64,000 nucleotides of DNA from an uncultured Saprospiraceae bacterium (GCA_937941765.1 CALDGQ010000023.1:62001-126000); one strand, 5' to 3'; shown: positions 24,468 to 34,769, counted from the stretch's first letter. Notes: a model not told the origin generated them from the letters alone. A program made the numbers and translations.

Positions 24468-26723
24468 ATGACTATGATGTTTAAAAATGCTTTGCTCGCT
24501 TGCCTCCTTTTTTCATTTTTGATGCGTATAGATGCTCAAGAAAATTTACTGACCATTGATAGAATTTACAACTCAAATGAATTTAAAGAAGATAGACAAC
24601 GACCTATTAAATGGATTGAAAACGGTAAGGCTTTTATAACAATTGAACCTTCTTTAACTACTCAATCGGATGAGTTGATTCGATATGAAAGTGCGACTCA
24701 AAAACGAAGTATTTTTATTAGCTCTGACGTGCTTAATACGAATGGAAATCCAATGAATATTGAAAGCTTTTCATTGTCAGAAGATAATTCCAAAGTATTG
24801 TTTTTTACTAACTCAAGTCGTGTCTGGCGATCAAACACTAAAGGAGATTTTTGGGTGTACGACTTAGATACAAAAAAGTTAAAACAATTAGGTACTTCGT
24901 TTGAATCCTCTTCATTGATGTTTGCTAAATTTTCTCCTAACAATAAGTTTGTAGCTTATGTACAGGATTTCAATATTTATTTAGAAAATTATAAAACAGG
25001 AAAAGTTACCCAACTTACCAAAGATGGAAGTCGTGAAATTATCAACGGAACTTTTGATTGGGTATATGAAGAGGAGTTTGGTAAACGAGATGGCTTCTCC
25101 TGGAGTCCTGATGGTACTCACATTGCATTTTGGCAATTGGACGCTTCAGAAATTGGGACCCACTATATGATCAACAATACGGATTCGATTTATTCACAAA
25201 TGATTCCTTTGCAATATCCGAAAGTGGGGCAAGATCCATCAGCAGCAAAAGTTGGTGTAATTGATATCAAAACCAATAAAACAACTTGGGTTGACTTGCC
25301 TGGTGGTCAAAAGGAAAATTATATTCCTGCGATGCAATGGGTGAAACCAGATTATCTACTAGTTCAGCAAATGAATCGGAAACAAAATCAATTACTGGTG
25401 TATTCTTATTTGCCTCCCAACAACTCACTTACTAAACTATACACTGAAAAAGAAGATACATGGGTTGATCTAGGTTATCCGGATATCTCTGCAAATAGTT
25501 GGGGAGAAAATGATTTACCGCTGATTGAAGACAACACTTCGTTTTTAAGATTGACAGAAAACGATGGGTGGCGTCATATTCACAAAGTAAATTTGAAAAG
25601 CAGAATAGCCGTAAATGTAACACCTGGGAATTATGATGTTGCCTCAATGTGCAGCGCAATGGATGACCAGATTTATTATATTGCGTCCCCTTTCAACAAC
25701 ACGGAAAGGTATTTATTTCAAACAACTAACAAAGGAAATACGGAACCCAATAAAATCACACCAAAGAAATATAAAGGTGTTAATACATATGATGTTTCAC
25801 CTAATGGGAAGTTTGCAATTCATCATCATCAAAGTGTAACTGATCCGAAGACAACTCATTTTATTAGTTTGCCAGATCACAAAATTCTCAAAACGCTTGT
25901 TGACAATTCAGCTTACAAAAAGAAATTAGCCACTTTGAAAATGCCTAATATTGAGTTCTCTGAAATTAAAACCAAAGAAGGTATTCACATAGATGTAAGA
26001 ACAGTGTTTCCAATAAATTTTGATAAAACAAAAAAATATCCGGTCATCTTTCACGTTTATGGAGAACCGTGGGGACAAGTCGCTACGAATACTCAAGTGG
26101 GACTGTGGAACATCCTGATGGCTCAAAAAGGGTACGTCATTATCGATATGGATCCAAGAGGAACTCCTTCTTTGAAAGGAAGTAAATGGAGAAAATCTAT
26201 CTACAGAAACATTGGTAGAATCAATGCGTTGGATCAAGCAAGTGCGACCGAAGAAATTTTAAAACTACCTTATCTCGACAAAGAACGCACGGCTGTTTGG
26301 GGATGGAGCGGTGGAGGATCAATGACCTTGAATATGATGTTTCAATATCCTGATATTTTTAAAACCGGTATTTCAGTTGCGCCTGTTTCCAATCAATTAA
26401 TTTACGATAATATTTACCAAGAAAGATATATGGGATTGCCACAAGAAAATAAAGAAGATTTTATCGACGGCTCCCCTATCACTTATGCCAAAAATTTGAA
26501 AGGTAATTTATTGGTTATTCATGGAACGGCTGATGACAATGTGCATTATCAAAGCATGGAGTTATTAGTCAACGAGTTGATTAAACATAACAAGCAATTT
26601 GACATGATGTCTTACCCGAATCGATCTCATGGAATTTGGGAAGGTGATAATACTAGAAGACATTTATACACTTTGATGACTAGATATCTTGATGAGCATC
26701 TTAAAGAAAAAACTACTAATTAA
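24468..26723 (+). CDS. Dipeptidyl peptidase IV (S9B family)
   Basis: The 751-residue exported enzyme has a signal peptide (about residues 1-24, ending IDAQ), an eight-bladed DPP4-type propeller (about 45-490) and an alpha/beta-hydrolase domain (about 495-745). The double-Glu motif that binds the substrate N-terminus is present in DWVYEEEFGKRDGFSWSPDG. The catalytic triad is visible as Ser in GWSGGGS (about 614), Asp in HGTADDN (about 689) and His in NRSHGIW (about 721). It should release X-Pro dipeptides in the periplasm. A terminator lies just upstream, so it has its own promoter. Confidence 0.93.
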   Translation: MTMMFKNALLACLLFSFLMRIDAQENLLTIDRIYNSNEFKEDRQRPIKWIENGKAFITIEPSLTTQSDELIRYESATQKRSIFISSDVLNTNGNPMNIESFSLSEDNSKVLFFTNSSRVWRSNTKGDFWVYDLDTKKLKQLGTSFESSSLMFAKFSPNNKFVAYVQDFNIYLENYKTGKVTQLTKDGSREIINGTFDWVYEEEFGKRDGFSWSPDGTHIAFWQLDASEIGTHYMINNTDSIYSQMIPLQYPKVGQDPSAAKVGVIDIKTNKTTWVDLPGGQKENYIPAMQWVKPDYLLVQQMNRKQNQLLVYSYLPPNNSLTKLYTEKEDTWVDLGYPDISANSWGENDLPLIEDNTSFLRLTENDGWRHIHKVNLKSRIAVNVTPGNYDVASMCSAMDDQIYYIASPFNNTERYLFQTTNKGNTEPNKITPKKYKGVNTYDVSPNGKFAIHHHQSVTDPKTTHFISLPDHKILKTLVDNSAYKKKLATLKMPNIEFSEIKTKEGIHIDVRTVFPINFDKTKKYPVIFHVYGEPWGQVATNTQVGLWNILMAQKGYVIIDMDPRGTPSLKGSKWRKSIYRNIGRINALDQASATEEILKLPYLDKERTAVWGWSGGGSMTLNMMFQYPDIFKTGISVAPVSNQLIYDNIYQERYMGLPQENKEDFIDGSPITYAKNLKGNLLVIHGTADDNVHYQSMELLVNELIKHNKQFDMMSYPNRSHGIWEGDNTRRHLYTLMTRYLDEHLKEKTTN

Positions 26724-27306
26724 ATTCGTCATTTGTTACGTGATTTAATTGTTTTAAATAATTATAATTCGCTTCTGCTTCTTCACAATATCGATTTTCT
26801 AATTCGCATCTTTTTTGAAGGACTTTTGTGTATTCAACTCTTGCATCTATTCTAGTTGGATTAATATTTAAAGCGAATTCAAAGGCACGTTGTGCATTTT
26901 TGTATTCCTCAAACTTCATATGTCTTTTTCCATCCTTTACGAAAATCGCATATGCATGACGATCCAAACTAATTTGATCTTCTAATAGCAGAACATTCTT
27001 GCTAGCATTGTTTAAATCTGTATTCAGTGAAACAGCTGTATAACATATTAACTTCACCAACACAAAAGTTGCAATGAGAAATAACGGCAATTGAAAACCA
27101 TATTTTACAACTTTCTCCAAGCTACTTTGCTTGTATTTGGAAATAGTTTTTTTGTTTGGCGACAACTTGTTATTCGCTACTTTAATACGGATCGTCTTTT
27201 TCTCACTTGATGTAGAATCATTATGTTTTCTAATCGCAGCAAATGCTTTTCGATTTTTATTCGCAGTCCCTGAATGACCTGCTATATGACATCCTGAAAA
27301 TCCCAT
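26716..27306 (-). CDS. Hypothetical single-pass membrane protein with TPR-like tail
   Basis: The 196-residue product has a basic N-terminal region (1-70), one membrane segment at about residues 72-92 (FQLPLFLIATFVLVKLICY), and a helical C-terminal part. That part contains a likely TPR motif: KFEEYKNAQRAFEFALNINPTRIDARVEYTKVLQ. It converges on the dipeptidyl peptidase gene with an 8-bp overlap of the two coding ends. The N-terminus (MGFSGCHIAGHSG) is unusual, with His, Gly and Cys. The true start could be a later codon. The family is not recognised. Confidence 0.6.
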   Translation of the reverse strand: MGFSGCHIAGHSGTANKNRKAFAAIRKHNDSTSSEKKTIRIKVANNKLSPNKKTISKYKQSSLEKVVKYGFQLPLFLIATFVLVKLICYTAVSLNTDLNNASKNVLLLEDQISLDRHAYAIFVKDGKRHMKFEEYKNAQRAFEFALNINPTRIDARVEYTKVLQKRCELENRYCEEAEANYNYLKQLNHVTNDEFN

Positions 27307-27470
27307 AACAGTATGATTTGGTTATTATATTTTAGGAATTAATTGTGTTTTATTCAAGTTTCATCGATGAAATGCCTTAGAATTTCGATAACTTCATATC
27401 CAATCATTTTATTCACATTCTTTATTTTTATATCTTTAGGTTATTATATTTCACCAAAAAAAATTTATTT

Positions 27471-27833
27471 ATGACTACTCAAGAAATTGCCAACAGATTG
27501 GTAGAATTGTGCAATAAGCAAGATTATGAAACTTGTTACGAGGAATTGTATTCTCCAGAAATTGTAAGCATTGAAGCGGATGGAACCAGTGTTCAGGGGT
27601 TTGAAGCAATGGCTGCAAAAGGTAAACAATGGAATGAAAGCATTGAGAAATGGAATGGAGCTGGTGCCGGTGCACCTATTGTTAGTGGTAACCATTTTTC
27701 TGTTCCGATGTGGATGGATCTTCAATACAAGGGCGCTCCTGCTGCTATGAAGTTTGAAGAAATTGCTGTTTATCAAGTTAAGGATGGTAAAGTCGTGAAG
27801 GAACAGTTTTTTTATGAGGAGCCTGGGCAGTAA
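27471..27833 (+). CDS. SnoaL-like/NTF2-fold protein
   Basis: The 120-residue protein has the layout of the SnoaL-like cone fold: helices EIANRLVELCNKQDYETCYEELYSPEIVSIE, then VQGFEAMAAKGKQWNESIE, then strands GNHFSVPMWMDLQYKG and IAVYQVKDGKVVKEQFFYE. This is the pattern of small NTF2 proteins that act as stress proteins, isomerases or scaffolds. No catalytic residues can be assigned. A bidirectional terminator follows. Confidence 0.8.
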   Translation: MTTQEIANRLVELCNKQDYETCYEELYSPEIVSIEADGTSVQGFEAMAAKGKQWNESIEKWNGAGAGAPIVSGNHFSVPMWMDLQYKGAPAAMKFEEIAVYQVKDGKVVKEQFFYEEPGQ

Positions 27834-27857
27834 GAGATTAAAGAATGAAATTTTAAA

Positions 27858-27891
27858 AAAAGCATCTACTTTTTAGTGAGTAGGTGCTTTT
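27858..27891. terminator. Bidirectional terminator between convergent genes
   Basis: A 13-bp stem (27858-27870 with 27879-27891, one G-U on one strand) is flanked by A and T runs on either side. It serves the SnoaL-like gene on the plus strand and the 481-residue protein gene on the minus strand. Confidence 0.85.
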
Positions 27892-27918
27892 TTTAATTTT
27901 CCTGATGCGATTCAAACA

Positions 27919-29364
27919 TTAACTTCTGGAATTTAAAAATTTCATCCTACTTTCAACCCAAATCAAATAATCAAAATATTTGTAGTTCTTTTGTTTAATT
28001 TCCTTAAAATTCATTTCGGAAAATTCTTGCGCAACAGTTAGTAAAAATTGATACTCATTTTTTGGTGATCGTAAAATTTGTTTAAACAAACCAATCATTT
28101 TTTTTGCAGTAATATTATATTGTTTGTGTCGTTTCAAAATCTTATAAGCAGTACTTATCTCAGATTTTAATAAAATGTGGTTCTGCATTTCTAGATGAAT
28201 AATTAGCATAAACAATTTAATGTGCATGTAATAGTACGCTATTAATTTTAATTGAAGCCATTGATTAATATAGTCCAAAGCCTTTTCAAAATCTCTTTGT
28301 ATAATTTTATTTCTTACTAATAGAAAGTATATGTAATTATATTGTGTTAATTGCATTTCATTGCTATTATTTTTTATAAAATTAAAAACCTCATTATCCA
28401 ATTGTTCACTCTTTTTAAAGTCATTAATTTGATAATACATCTCTAGACTCCTGCTATAATAAATGTACTTTGTATAATTGGTCTCCTCTACAGTTTTCAG
28501 TTTTGCTATTGCAACCTTAAATGCTGATATATCTTTGACCAATGCACAATTAAATAGATAGTTGCTTAAGTAAACTAAAAAAACATCAACTTTAAATAAG
28601 TTTTTATGTTGTCGAATAAATACGATACCGTCATCAAATTTAGAAATTGCATTGTTATGTTTTTGAAGTACAAAATCTCTCATTGCTACAATATAATGCC
28701 AATGCTCTAAAGCGCGAACACTAAAAGCCTTTTCTTTGCCACTCAATATTGGAGCATTCAGAACAGGGTGTGATTTTATTTTTGAACTCAAATATCCTTC
28801 TTGAAACCAAAGCTCTTTAATCTCTTCTCTAAGCAACCTAAAACGGGTTAAATTATTTATCTTATCTATCAACAATTGTCTTTCAGCACTGAAATCTTTT
28901 AATTTCTCAGTGAATCCTAAAATACCTTGTTTGAATAATAGCTCCTCTTCCAAATCAATCAAGGTCAGTACTTCAGAAAAATATTCATTCTTATAAGCCA
29001 ACTTTTTAATATGTCTTAAAATCTTTAGTGCTTTTTTCCTTAGGCCTTTATCGATTAAAATATTAATAAATTGAATCGACTTACGAATCTTGTTTTTTTC
29101 AGATTTATCAAAATGATAGTTAACCAAGCTTTTAATTAGTTGCTCCGCTAAGTAATTATATTCAGAACTCAAATATTTACCTAGGCTTGAATCTTTAAAT
29201 TTTTCACGAACATCAGATTGATTATAATTAGAATTTTGCTCAACGTATTTGTACAAACGCAAGTAATTTTTATCGTCGTTTCCACTTAAACTTGACATAG
29301 TTTTAAAGTATCCCTTCTCACGCATTGTCATCTTATTTACTAAATCGTGAACATATTTACTCAT
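27919..29364 (-). CDS. Hypothetical all-helical protein, TPR-like
   Basis: The 481-residue protein has no signal or membrane segment and appears entirely helical. The recurring 35-45-residue helix pairs (KALKILRHIKKLAYKNEYFSEVLTLIDLEEELLFKQG, FEKALDYINQWLQLKLIAYYYMHIKLFMLIIHLE) look like degenerate TPRs. The start (MSKYVHDLVNKMTMREKGYFKTM) resembles a group of uncharacterised Bacteroidota proteins with the same opening phrase, but I cannot name a domain. It is divergent from the T9SS thioredoxin-like gene and may be its neighbour only by chance. Confidence 0.6.
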   Translation of the reverse strand: MSKYVHDLVNKMTMREKGYFKTMSSLSGNDDKNYLRLYKYVEQNSNYNQSDVREKFKDSSLGKYLSSEYNYLAEQLIKSLVNYHFDKSEKNKIRKSIQFINILIDKGLRKKALKILRHIKKLAYKNEYFSEVLTLIDLEEELLFKQGILGFTEKLKDFSAERQLLIDKINNLTRFRLLREEIKELWFQEGYLSSKIKSHPVLNAPILSGKEKAFSVRALEHWHYIVAMRDFVLQKHNNAISKFDDGIVFIRQHKNLFKVDVFLVYLSNYLFNCALVKDISAFKVAIAKLKTVEETNYTKYIYYSRSLEMYYQINDFKKSEQLDNEVFNFIKNNSNEMQLTQYNYIYFLLVRNKIIQRDFEKALDYINQWLQLKLIAYYYMHIKLFMLIIHLEMQNHILLKSEISTAYKILKRHKQYNITAKKMIGLFKQILRSPKNEYQFLLTVAQEFSEMNFKEIKQKNYKYFDYLIWVESRMKFLNSRS

Positions 29365-29537
29365 TCTAATTCCTTATTTATTGCCAATTTTTAAACACAT
29401 TTACAAATATTTATATTTAAATATGAAATTTTAATCCATATTCTAATTCCTTAAATTACATTATTTTTCTTAAAAGGAATGACTAATTAAAAGTAAATTG
29501 AGTAATTAATTTTTATTTCTAAAACGAATTCCGAATC

Positions 29538-31061
29538 ATGAAAAAAATCTTTACACTACTAATTTTGACTATAGTAATATCAAATATCTATGGTCAACTT
29601 CCTGCGAATTTTGTCGCGCCAGATTTTACCGTTACTGACCTCGACGGCAACCAACATAACTTATATGATATTTTAGATCAGGATAAAACTGTCATCATCG
29701 ATATTTATGCAACATGGTGTGGACCTTGTTGGACATTTCACAGTGAACATGTCCTAGCTGATATTTGGGATGAACTAGGACCGGATGGAACGAATGAAGT
29801 CTTTGTTATGTCTATTGAATCTGACCTAACAACCGGTCAAGCCGAATTAGAAGGAGGCGGTGCATCTCAAGGAGATTGGATTACGGGTACACCATACCCA
29901 ATGATAGATGAAATGGAAGGTAGTGGTGAGATTGGAAACATTGCAAATGACTATTATGTTATTGGGTACCCTACTATTTATTTCATATGTCCGGACAGGT
30001 CAGTTGTGGAAGTAAACTGGCAAGATGTTTCTTCTACTTACAATAATGTAATTCAGTCTTGCCCAGAAGCAATGGGGGCAAATAATGGAAAATTAATTGA
30101 ATATATCGGTGTGGAAGGCGTTGTTTGTGAAGAACAAACATTTACTCCAAAAGTTACTTTTCAAAACAGAGGAAGCCAAGTTATGACACAAGCTACTTTT
30201 GCGATAAACATCAATGGAGCGACTGAGGAAATTAATTGGAGTGGTTCTTTAAATCCATTTGCAGTAAGCGAGGTATCTTTTCCAGAAGTCGCTGCAGCTA
30301 ACACTGATATTACAATCGAACTAACTAATGTCAATAATGTTGCTGATGAATTTCCAGATGATAACATTTTGACTTCAGCTATTCTTTTTCCATCAGCAAC
30401 TCAAATGCAAACTGTCAACATTGAAATTTTCACAGATGACTATGGCGGAGAAACTTATTGGGCCATTTTAAACGAAGGAAATGAAATCGTTGCAGAGGGA
30501 GGAAATCTAGCTGTTGGTTTTGATGTGAATGTTGATACACAAGGAAGTGCAGATGCGCCAGAAGATCCAGGTGCATATGAGGCAAACACATTATACATGG
30601 AAGAAGCACTAATTCCAGCAAACGGTTGCCATCGTTTCGTTATAGCAGATTACTATTTAGATGGAATTTGTTGTGAATACGGAGATGGCTATTTTAAAGT
30701 TATCTCTCAAGACAATGGTGTTTTAGTAGATGGTACAGGCGTTGTTTTTGAAGCATCATCAGAAAATCCTTTTATTTTCAATGGTCCTGTTGGAACTAAA
30801 GAAACAATTATTAGCGACTTAGAGTTATTTCCAAACCCATTGTTAAATGAACTAACGGTCGTTATTCCAGAAAATACTGCAGCTGTAGAAGTCATTAATA
30901 TTATTGATCTTCAAGGGAAAATAATTTTTGGAACCCAAAACTTTAATACTGCAGATAATAACATTAAACTGAATTTAATCGATCTTAATTCAGGTCTTTA
31001 CTTTATCGAAGTGAAATTTGAAGATGGTAGCATCGCACAAAAGAAATTAGTTAAAGATTAG
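29538..31061 (+). CDS. Secreted thioredoxin-fold protein with T9SS sorting domain
   Basis: The protein has a signal peptide (residues 1-19, ending IYGQ) and then a TlpA-like thioredoxin domain at about 25-175. The domain shows FVAPDFTVTDLDGNQHNLYD and a redox motif in YATWCGPCW, followed by the cis-Pro strand VIGYPTIYFI. A long beta-rich middle region (about 185-420, Ig-like, with paired cysteines in GICCEYGDGY) precedes a type A T9SS sorting domain (ISDLELFPNPLLNEL to IAQKKLVKD). It should be exported across the outer membrane, which makes an extracellular disulfide or redox function possible. A terminator follows. Confidence 0.88.
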   Translation: MKKIFTLLILTIVISNIYGQLPANFVAPDFTVTDLDGNQHNLYDILDQDKTVIIDIYATWCGPCWTFHSEHVLADIWDELGPDGTNEVFVMSIESDLTTGQAELEGGGASQGDWITGTPYPMIDEMEGSGEIGNIANDYYVIGYPTIYFICPDRSVVEVNWQDVSSTYNNVIQSCPEAMGANNGKLIEYIGVEGVVCEEQTFTPKVTFQNRGSQVMTQATFAININGATEEINWSGSLNPFAVSEVSFPEVAAANTDITIELTNVNNVADEFPDDNILTSAILFPSATQMQTVNIEIFTDDYGGETYWAILNEGNEIVAEGGNLAVGFDVNVDTQGSADAPEDPGAYEANTLYMEEALIPANGCHRFVIADYYLDGICCEYGDGYFKVISQDNGVLVDGTGVVFEASSENPFIFNGPVGTKETIISDLELFPNPLLNELTVVIPENTAAVEVINIIDLQGKIIFGTQNFNTADNNIKLNLIDLNSGLYFIEVKFEDGSIAQKKLVKD

Positions 31062-31090
31062 TATTTAATCATTGTTTTTTGAGGTTTAAA

Positions 31091-31129
31091 TGGGCAATAA
31101 TAGCGAATGCTAGTATTGCTCATTTTTTT
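31091..31129 (+). terminator. Intrinsic terminator after the thioredoxin-fold T9SS gene
   Basis: A 14-bp imperfect stem (31091-31104 with 31109-31122) closes a GAAT loop and is followed by seven T. It also lies just downstream of the minus-strand gene that ends at 31135, so it may act on both. Confidence 0.85.
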
Positions 31130-31134
31130 ATTCC

Positions 31135-31593
31135 TTAATGCATCCGAATCCCATCTTTCACTTGCTCTCTAACAATTGCCAATCGCTCCATTTTAGATTT
31201 GTCAAACATCTTTCCTTTTATTGGTGATATGAAATTTTGATGAAACCGAATTAAATTATCTTCTCTTCTGACTTTATCTAAATAAATTTCTTTTGCGTTA
31301 ATCAACTTGTGCTGAACAGCAGCATTCTTTATAGTTGTATTTTCTAAAACCCTCAGTGCTAATTCACTATTTTCTAGAAAATCTTCTTTAACGATAAAAA
31401 GCAATCTACGGATTAGGAATGGTTTTGTAATGGTGTGATGTGTCAACGTTGTTAGAATCTGTTTCCTTGTTTTGAAATCACCATACTTTAGTCCAAAATA
31501 GATTAACCAAAATTCTTGCCCTATCAGACTTGACTCAATATTTTCAGTAGTGAATTCGTGAATCTTTAAATAGACCTTTAATAATTTTAGCAT
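31135..31593 (-). CDS. Hypothetical helical protein
   Basis: The 152-residue protein is basic and helical, with no signal. The sequence LIYFGLKYGDFKTRKQILTTLTHH and LELALRVLENTTIKNAAVQHKLINAKEIY-type phrases suggest HEAT-like helical pairs. I cannot name a family. It lies between the T9SS thioredoxin-like gene and the PD40 lipoprotein gene, about 100 bp downstream of the latter on the same strand, so co-transcription with it is possible. Confidence 0.55.
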   Translation of the reverse strand: MLKLLKVYLKIHEFTTENIESSLIGQEFWLIYFGLKYGDFKTRKQILTTLTHHTITKPFLIRRLLFIVKEDFLENSELALRVLENTTIKNAAVQHKLINAKEIYLDKVRREDNLIRFHQNFISPIKGKMFDKSKMERLAIVREQVKDGIRMH

Positions 31594-31692
31594 AATTAGA
31601 CGTTTACTATAAAGTAACTGGTTTAACTTTATAAAGCATTTTTTAACGATGAATGAAGTTGACTTTTAGACGAAATCGAATAAAATTTGTAT

Positions 31693-32622
31693 TTATTTCT
31701 TCACCCTATTTTTTATAACATCAAAAACCCCAGTACTCACCCAATAAATATCTTGATTGCTAGTATAGAAAAAATATTTCCCATCGTGTGTTACAAATGG
31801 ACAAATTTCATGACCTTCGGAGTTGATGGTTTCGCCCATGTTGATGGCGTCCGTCCAATTTCCAGATTCATCCTTGAAGCTAATATATAAGTCCCCTCTG
31901 CCAAAACCGGATCTTCTCGCCGAACAAAAAATAAGATAAGACTCGTCAGGCGCAACGAATACATCTGCTTCATATCTTTTAGAATTGATAGCATCACTTA
32001 CTTTTATTGGTGTTTGGAATTTACCATTTTCGAAAACTGACTTGAAGATATTAAAATCATGTTTTCTGTCTTCGTAATTTTCTTTGTTGGTCGCGAAATA
32101 CATCGCTCCATCATTGGAAAATGAGATATAAAATTCGTTGGCATCAGTATTGATTTCATGGCCTGCATTGATTGGTTCTGACCAGCTATATCCCCAATCA
32201 TATTCATCTTTTTCAGCGTACCAAATATCAAAATCAGCAATGGTGTCGGTCTCATTTCTTGGCATATTTGATATATAATACAGCCTAGTTTCATCTGGCG
32301 AAAGAAAAGGATCATTATAACTATAAGTTGGATGGGCGACTATTGTTATCGGTTCAAGCCATTGACCATCCTTTATAGTTGTGTAATTTATTTTCGCATG
32401 ACCTTTGTTATCAATTGCGAAGAAAAACTCATCTCCCTTTTTGTTGAACACGGATCCGAATTCCGCAATGGTATCTTTGCTGATAAAATTAGGCGCAAAT
32501 ACTTGTGGCTGATTAAATGGTTGTGATTGGTCTATATAAATCAAATTATTTGGAATCTTGGGATTGCAACTTGTTAGGATTGCAATACATAAAAACAATA
32601 GAATATTTGATCTTTTCGTCAT
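31693..32622 (-). CDS. PD40-repeat propeller lipoprotein
   Basis: A lipoprotein signal (ending LTSCNPKIP, Cys near residue 19) precedes five to six WD40-like PD40 units, recognised by NDPFLSPDETRLYYISN, ADVFVAPDESYLIFCSARR and ICPFVTHDGKYFFYTSN. This predicts a TolB-like beta-propeller anchored in the envelope. The 309 residues are filled by the propeller, with no peptidoglycan-binding or peptidase domain attached. It is the last of a run of minus-strand exported protein genes. The partner is unknown. Confidence 0.82.
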   Translation of the reverse strand: MTKRSNILLFLCIAILTSCNPKIPNNLIYIDQSQPFNQPQVFAPNFISKDTIAEFGSVFNKKGDEFFFAIDNKGHAKINYTTIKDGQWLEPITIVAHPTYSYNDPFLSPDETRLYYISNMPRNETDTIADFDIWYAEKDEYDWGYSWSEPINAGHEINTDANEFYISFSNDGAMYFATNKENYEDRKHDFNIFKSVFENGKFQTPIKVSDAINSKRYEADVFVAPDESYLIFCSARRSGFGRGDLYISFKDESGNWTDAINMGETINSEGHEICPFVTHDGKYFFYTSNQDIYWVSTGVFDVIKNRVKK

Positions 32623-32720
32623 GATTTGTACAATTCATTTCTAAATAATATTTAGAACAAAATAAAGATATGAAAAAATCTGATCGAATAAGTATTAACT
32701 TTTCGACTGCATTCCAAAAA

Positions 32721-32752
32721 AAATAGACAGACAATTTCTTGCCCATCTATTT
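32721..32752 (-). terminator. Intrinsic terminator of the VWA gene (member 1 of a recurrent set)
   Basis: On the minus strand a 14-bp stem with G-U pairs closes a GAAA tetraloop and is followed by a T-run. On the plus strand the pairs would be C-A mismatches, so it acts on the minus strand. It aligns without gaps to similar hairpins after the next two upstream genes (34896-34919 and 37582-37609). Confidence 0.8.
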
Positions 32753-32825
32753 ATTTTATAACAATTTATTTGCAAATCAAATCATTGACTGGTATACTTA
32801 TTATTGAAAACACCTCCGTCATTCA

Positions 32826-34769
32826 TTATTTAAATCCTTTTGCATGTTGCATCAACTCGATCATCTCTGCACGATAACCATCTACATCTAAACCTACACT
32901 ACTATTTGCCATTTTAATTGCAGATTCCCAAGTGGCATTGGACTTAAATTTTGAATCTCTCAACAACATACCAAATTCTGCAACCGCCGCAGAAAAATGG
33001 AAATTATTGGTTACTTGATTTTGAGCAACAGACGCATATTCGATTTGTTCTTCGACCAATTTACTATTGGTTCCTTTTGGCTCTTTATAACGTAAGCTTA
33101 ATGTTAATAAATCAGTTTCTTCAGGAGTTGAGCTTGCCAAATCAGAAGTGTGATATTTTCTTTTCTCAGGCGCACTTACTTCTTCTTTCAGCTGAATTTC
33201 ATATAAGGCAGTGACATTGTGACCTGAACCGATATCGCCCGCATCTTTTTTATCATCTTCAAAATCTTTATCTGCCAACAATCTATTTTCATATCCAATC
33301 AATCTATAGGATGAGATAAATTTAGGATTGAATTTTAATTGAAACTTAACATCTTTTGCAATGGTATGGAAAGTGCCTCCAAACTCTTTGACTAAAGTCT
33401 TTTTGGCTTCTAACAAATTGTCGATATATGCGTAATTTCCATTTCCGTTATCCGCAATTGTTTCCATTTTGGAATCTTTATAATTTCCCATTCCATATCC
33501 TAAAACTGAGATGGATATTCCATTGTCTCTATTTTCTTCAATTAAATTTTTCATTGCGTCGTCACTACTTACTCCTACGTTGAAATCACCATCAGTGGCT
33601 AAAACGATTCTGTTGTTTCCGTTTTCAATCAAATTTTCTTGTGCCACTTTGTAAGCCAATTTCAATCCTTGTCCACCGGCAGTTGAACCACCTGATTTTA
33701 GTTTATTTAATGCTTCAATTATTTTCTTCTTTTGATTTCCAGGAGTTGATTCTAATACCAAACCTGCACTTCCAGCATAAGTCACGATTGCAACTCGGTC
33801 TTCTTTTCGAAGATTATCGAGTAATAATTTTAAAGACGATTTTAACAACGGCAATTTATTAGCTGCGCTCATTGATCCTGAAACATCCAATAAGAAAACA
33901 ATATTAGAAGGTGGCAAATTGTCTTGAGGAATTTCTTTTCCTTGCAATCCTACATGTAACAATAGGTTATCTTCATTCCAAGGACAAGTTGCAATTTCCG
34001 TGTTGATACTAAACGGCACTTCATTGTTAGGTTGAGGATAATCGTAATTGAAATAATTAATCATTTCCTCAATTCGAACTGCATTTTTTGGTGGCAAATT
34101 TCCTTGATTGATGTACCTTCTCACATTGCTATAAGCTGCATTATCTACATCTACTGAGAAAGTTGACATTGGATTTTCACTAACAGTTTTAAACTCGTTT
34201 TCACTTATTTTTGAGTAGCTCTCGTTAAATGGCATGAAGTTACCGCTTGGTGGAATAGGCGTTGCAGATGTATACGCCATTCTGGTAGATGCAGGGGCTT
34301 TGATAACTTTCTTTGTTATGGTCTCATATTCTGCTGGAATTACTACTTCACGAATACCGTCAGGCGTATTAACAAAACTTCTAGACTCGGGTTTTGATAA
34401 AACTTGTTCTGTAACTGTTTCGTATTCAACTGGTGATGGCTTTATCGTTGGTGACATCGAAACCATGATCTCATTTCTACCTTTAATCGGAATTTCTAAC
34501 TTATCAAAACGACTAATACTGAATACAAGAATTTGAGTCGAATCGGCTTCAATTATAAATTTACCAGTTGCATCTGTCCTCCTTTTAATGCTAGTTGAAT
34601 CTGAGAATACAACATTTTTTTCACCTTTTATGGATACATCTACGCCCTTTAGCGGCAAGCCTGTGTGGTTGTTAAATACCACTCCTTCTACTTTTATATT
34701 TTGCGCAAATAAATTGTTTGAAATACAACTTATAAAGATTGCAATGATTAGAAATATACTTCTGTTCAT
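32826..34769 (-). CDS. VWA-domain exported protein, YfbK-like
   Basis: The 647-residue protein has a signal peptide (residues 1-22), a CarboxypepD_reg-like beta-sandwich (about 25-105, IKVEGVVFNNHTGLPLKGVDV) and a low-complexity linker with two copies of an EYETVT/EYETIT phrase. Next comes the YfbK N-terminal segment (FSVDVDNAAYSNVRRYINQG) and a von Willebrand A domain whose MIDAS reads LLDVSGSMS (Asp about residue 294), with TYAGSAGLVL and ATDGDFNVG as later metal-site loops. The C-terminal YfbK region follows. YfbK homologues are found across Bacteroidota and Proteobacteria, with unclear function. It is predicted to be periplasmic. Confidence 0.9.
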   Translation of the reverse strand: MNRSIFLIIAIFISCISNNLFAQNIKVEGVVFNNHTGLPLKGVDVSIKGEKNVVFSDSTSIKRRTDATGKFIIEADSTQILVFSISRFDKLEIPIKGRNEIMVSMSPTIKPSPVEYETVTEQVLSKPESRSFVNTPDGIREVVIPAEYETITKKVIKAPASTRMAYTSATPIPPSGNFMPFNESYSKISENEFKTVSENPMSTFSVDVDNAAYSNVRRYINQGNLPPKNAVRIEEMINYFNYDYPQPNNEVPFSINTEIATCPWNEDNLLLHVGLQGKEIPQDNLPPSNIVFLLDVSGSMSAANKLPLLKSSLKLLLDNLRKEDRVAIVTYAGSAGLVLESTPGNQKKKIIEALNKLKSGGSTAGGQGLKLAYKVAQENLIENGNNRIVLATDGDFNVGVSSDDAMKNLIEENRDNGISISVLGYGMGNYKDSKMETIADNGNGNYAYIDNLLEAKKTLVKEFGGTFHTIAKDVKFQLKFNPKFISSYRLIGYENRLLADKDFEDDKKDAGDIGSGHNVTALYEIQLKEEVSAPEKRKYHTSDLASSTPEETDLLTLSLRYKEPKGTNSKLVEEQIEYASVAQNQVTNNFHFSAAVAEFGMLLRDSKFKSNATWESAIKMANSSVGLDVDGYRAEMIELMQHAKGFK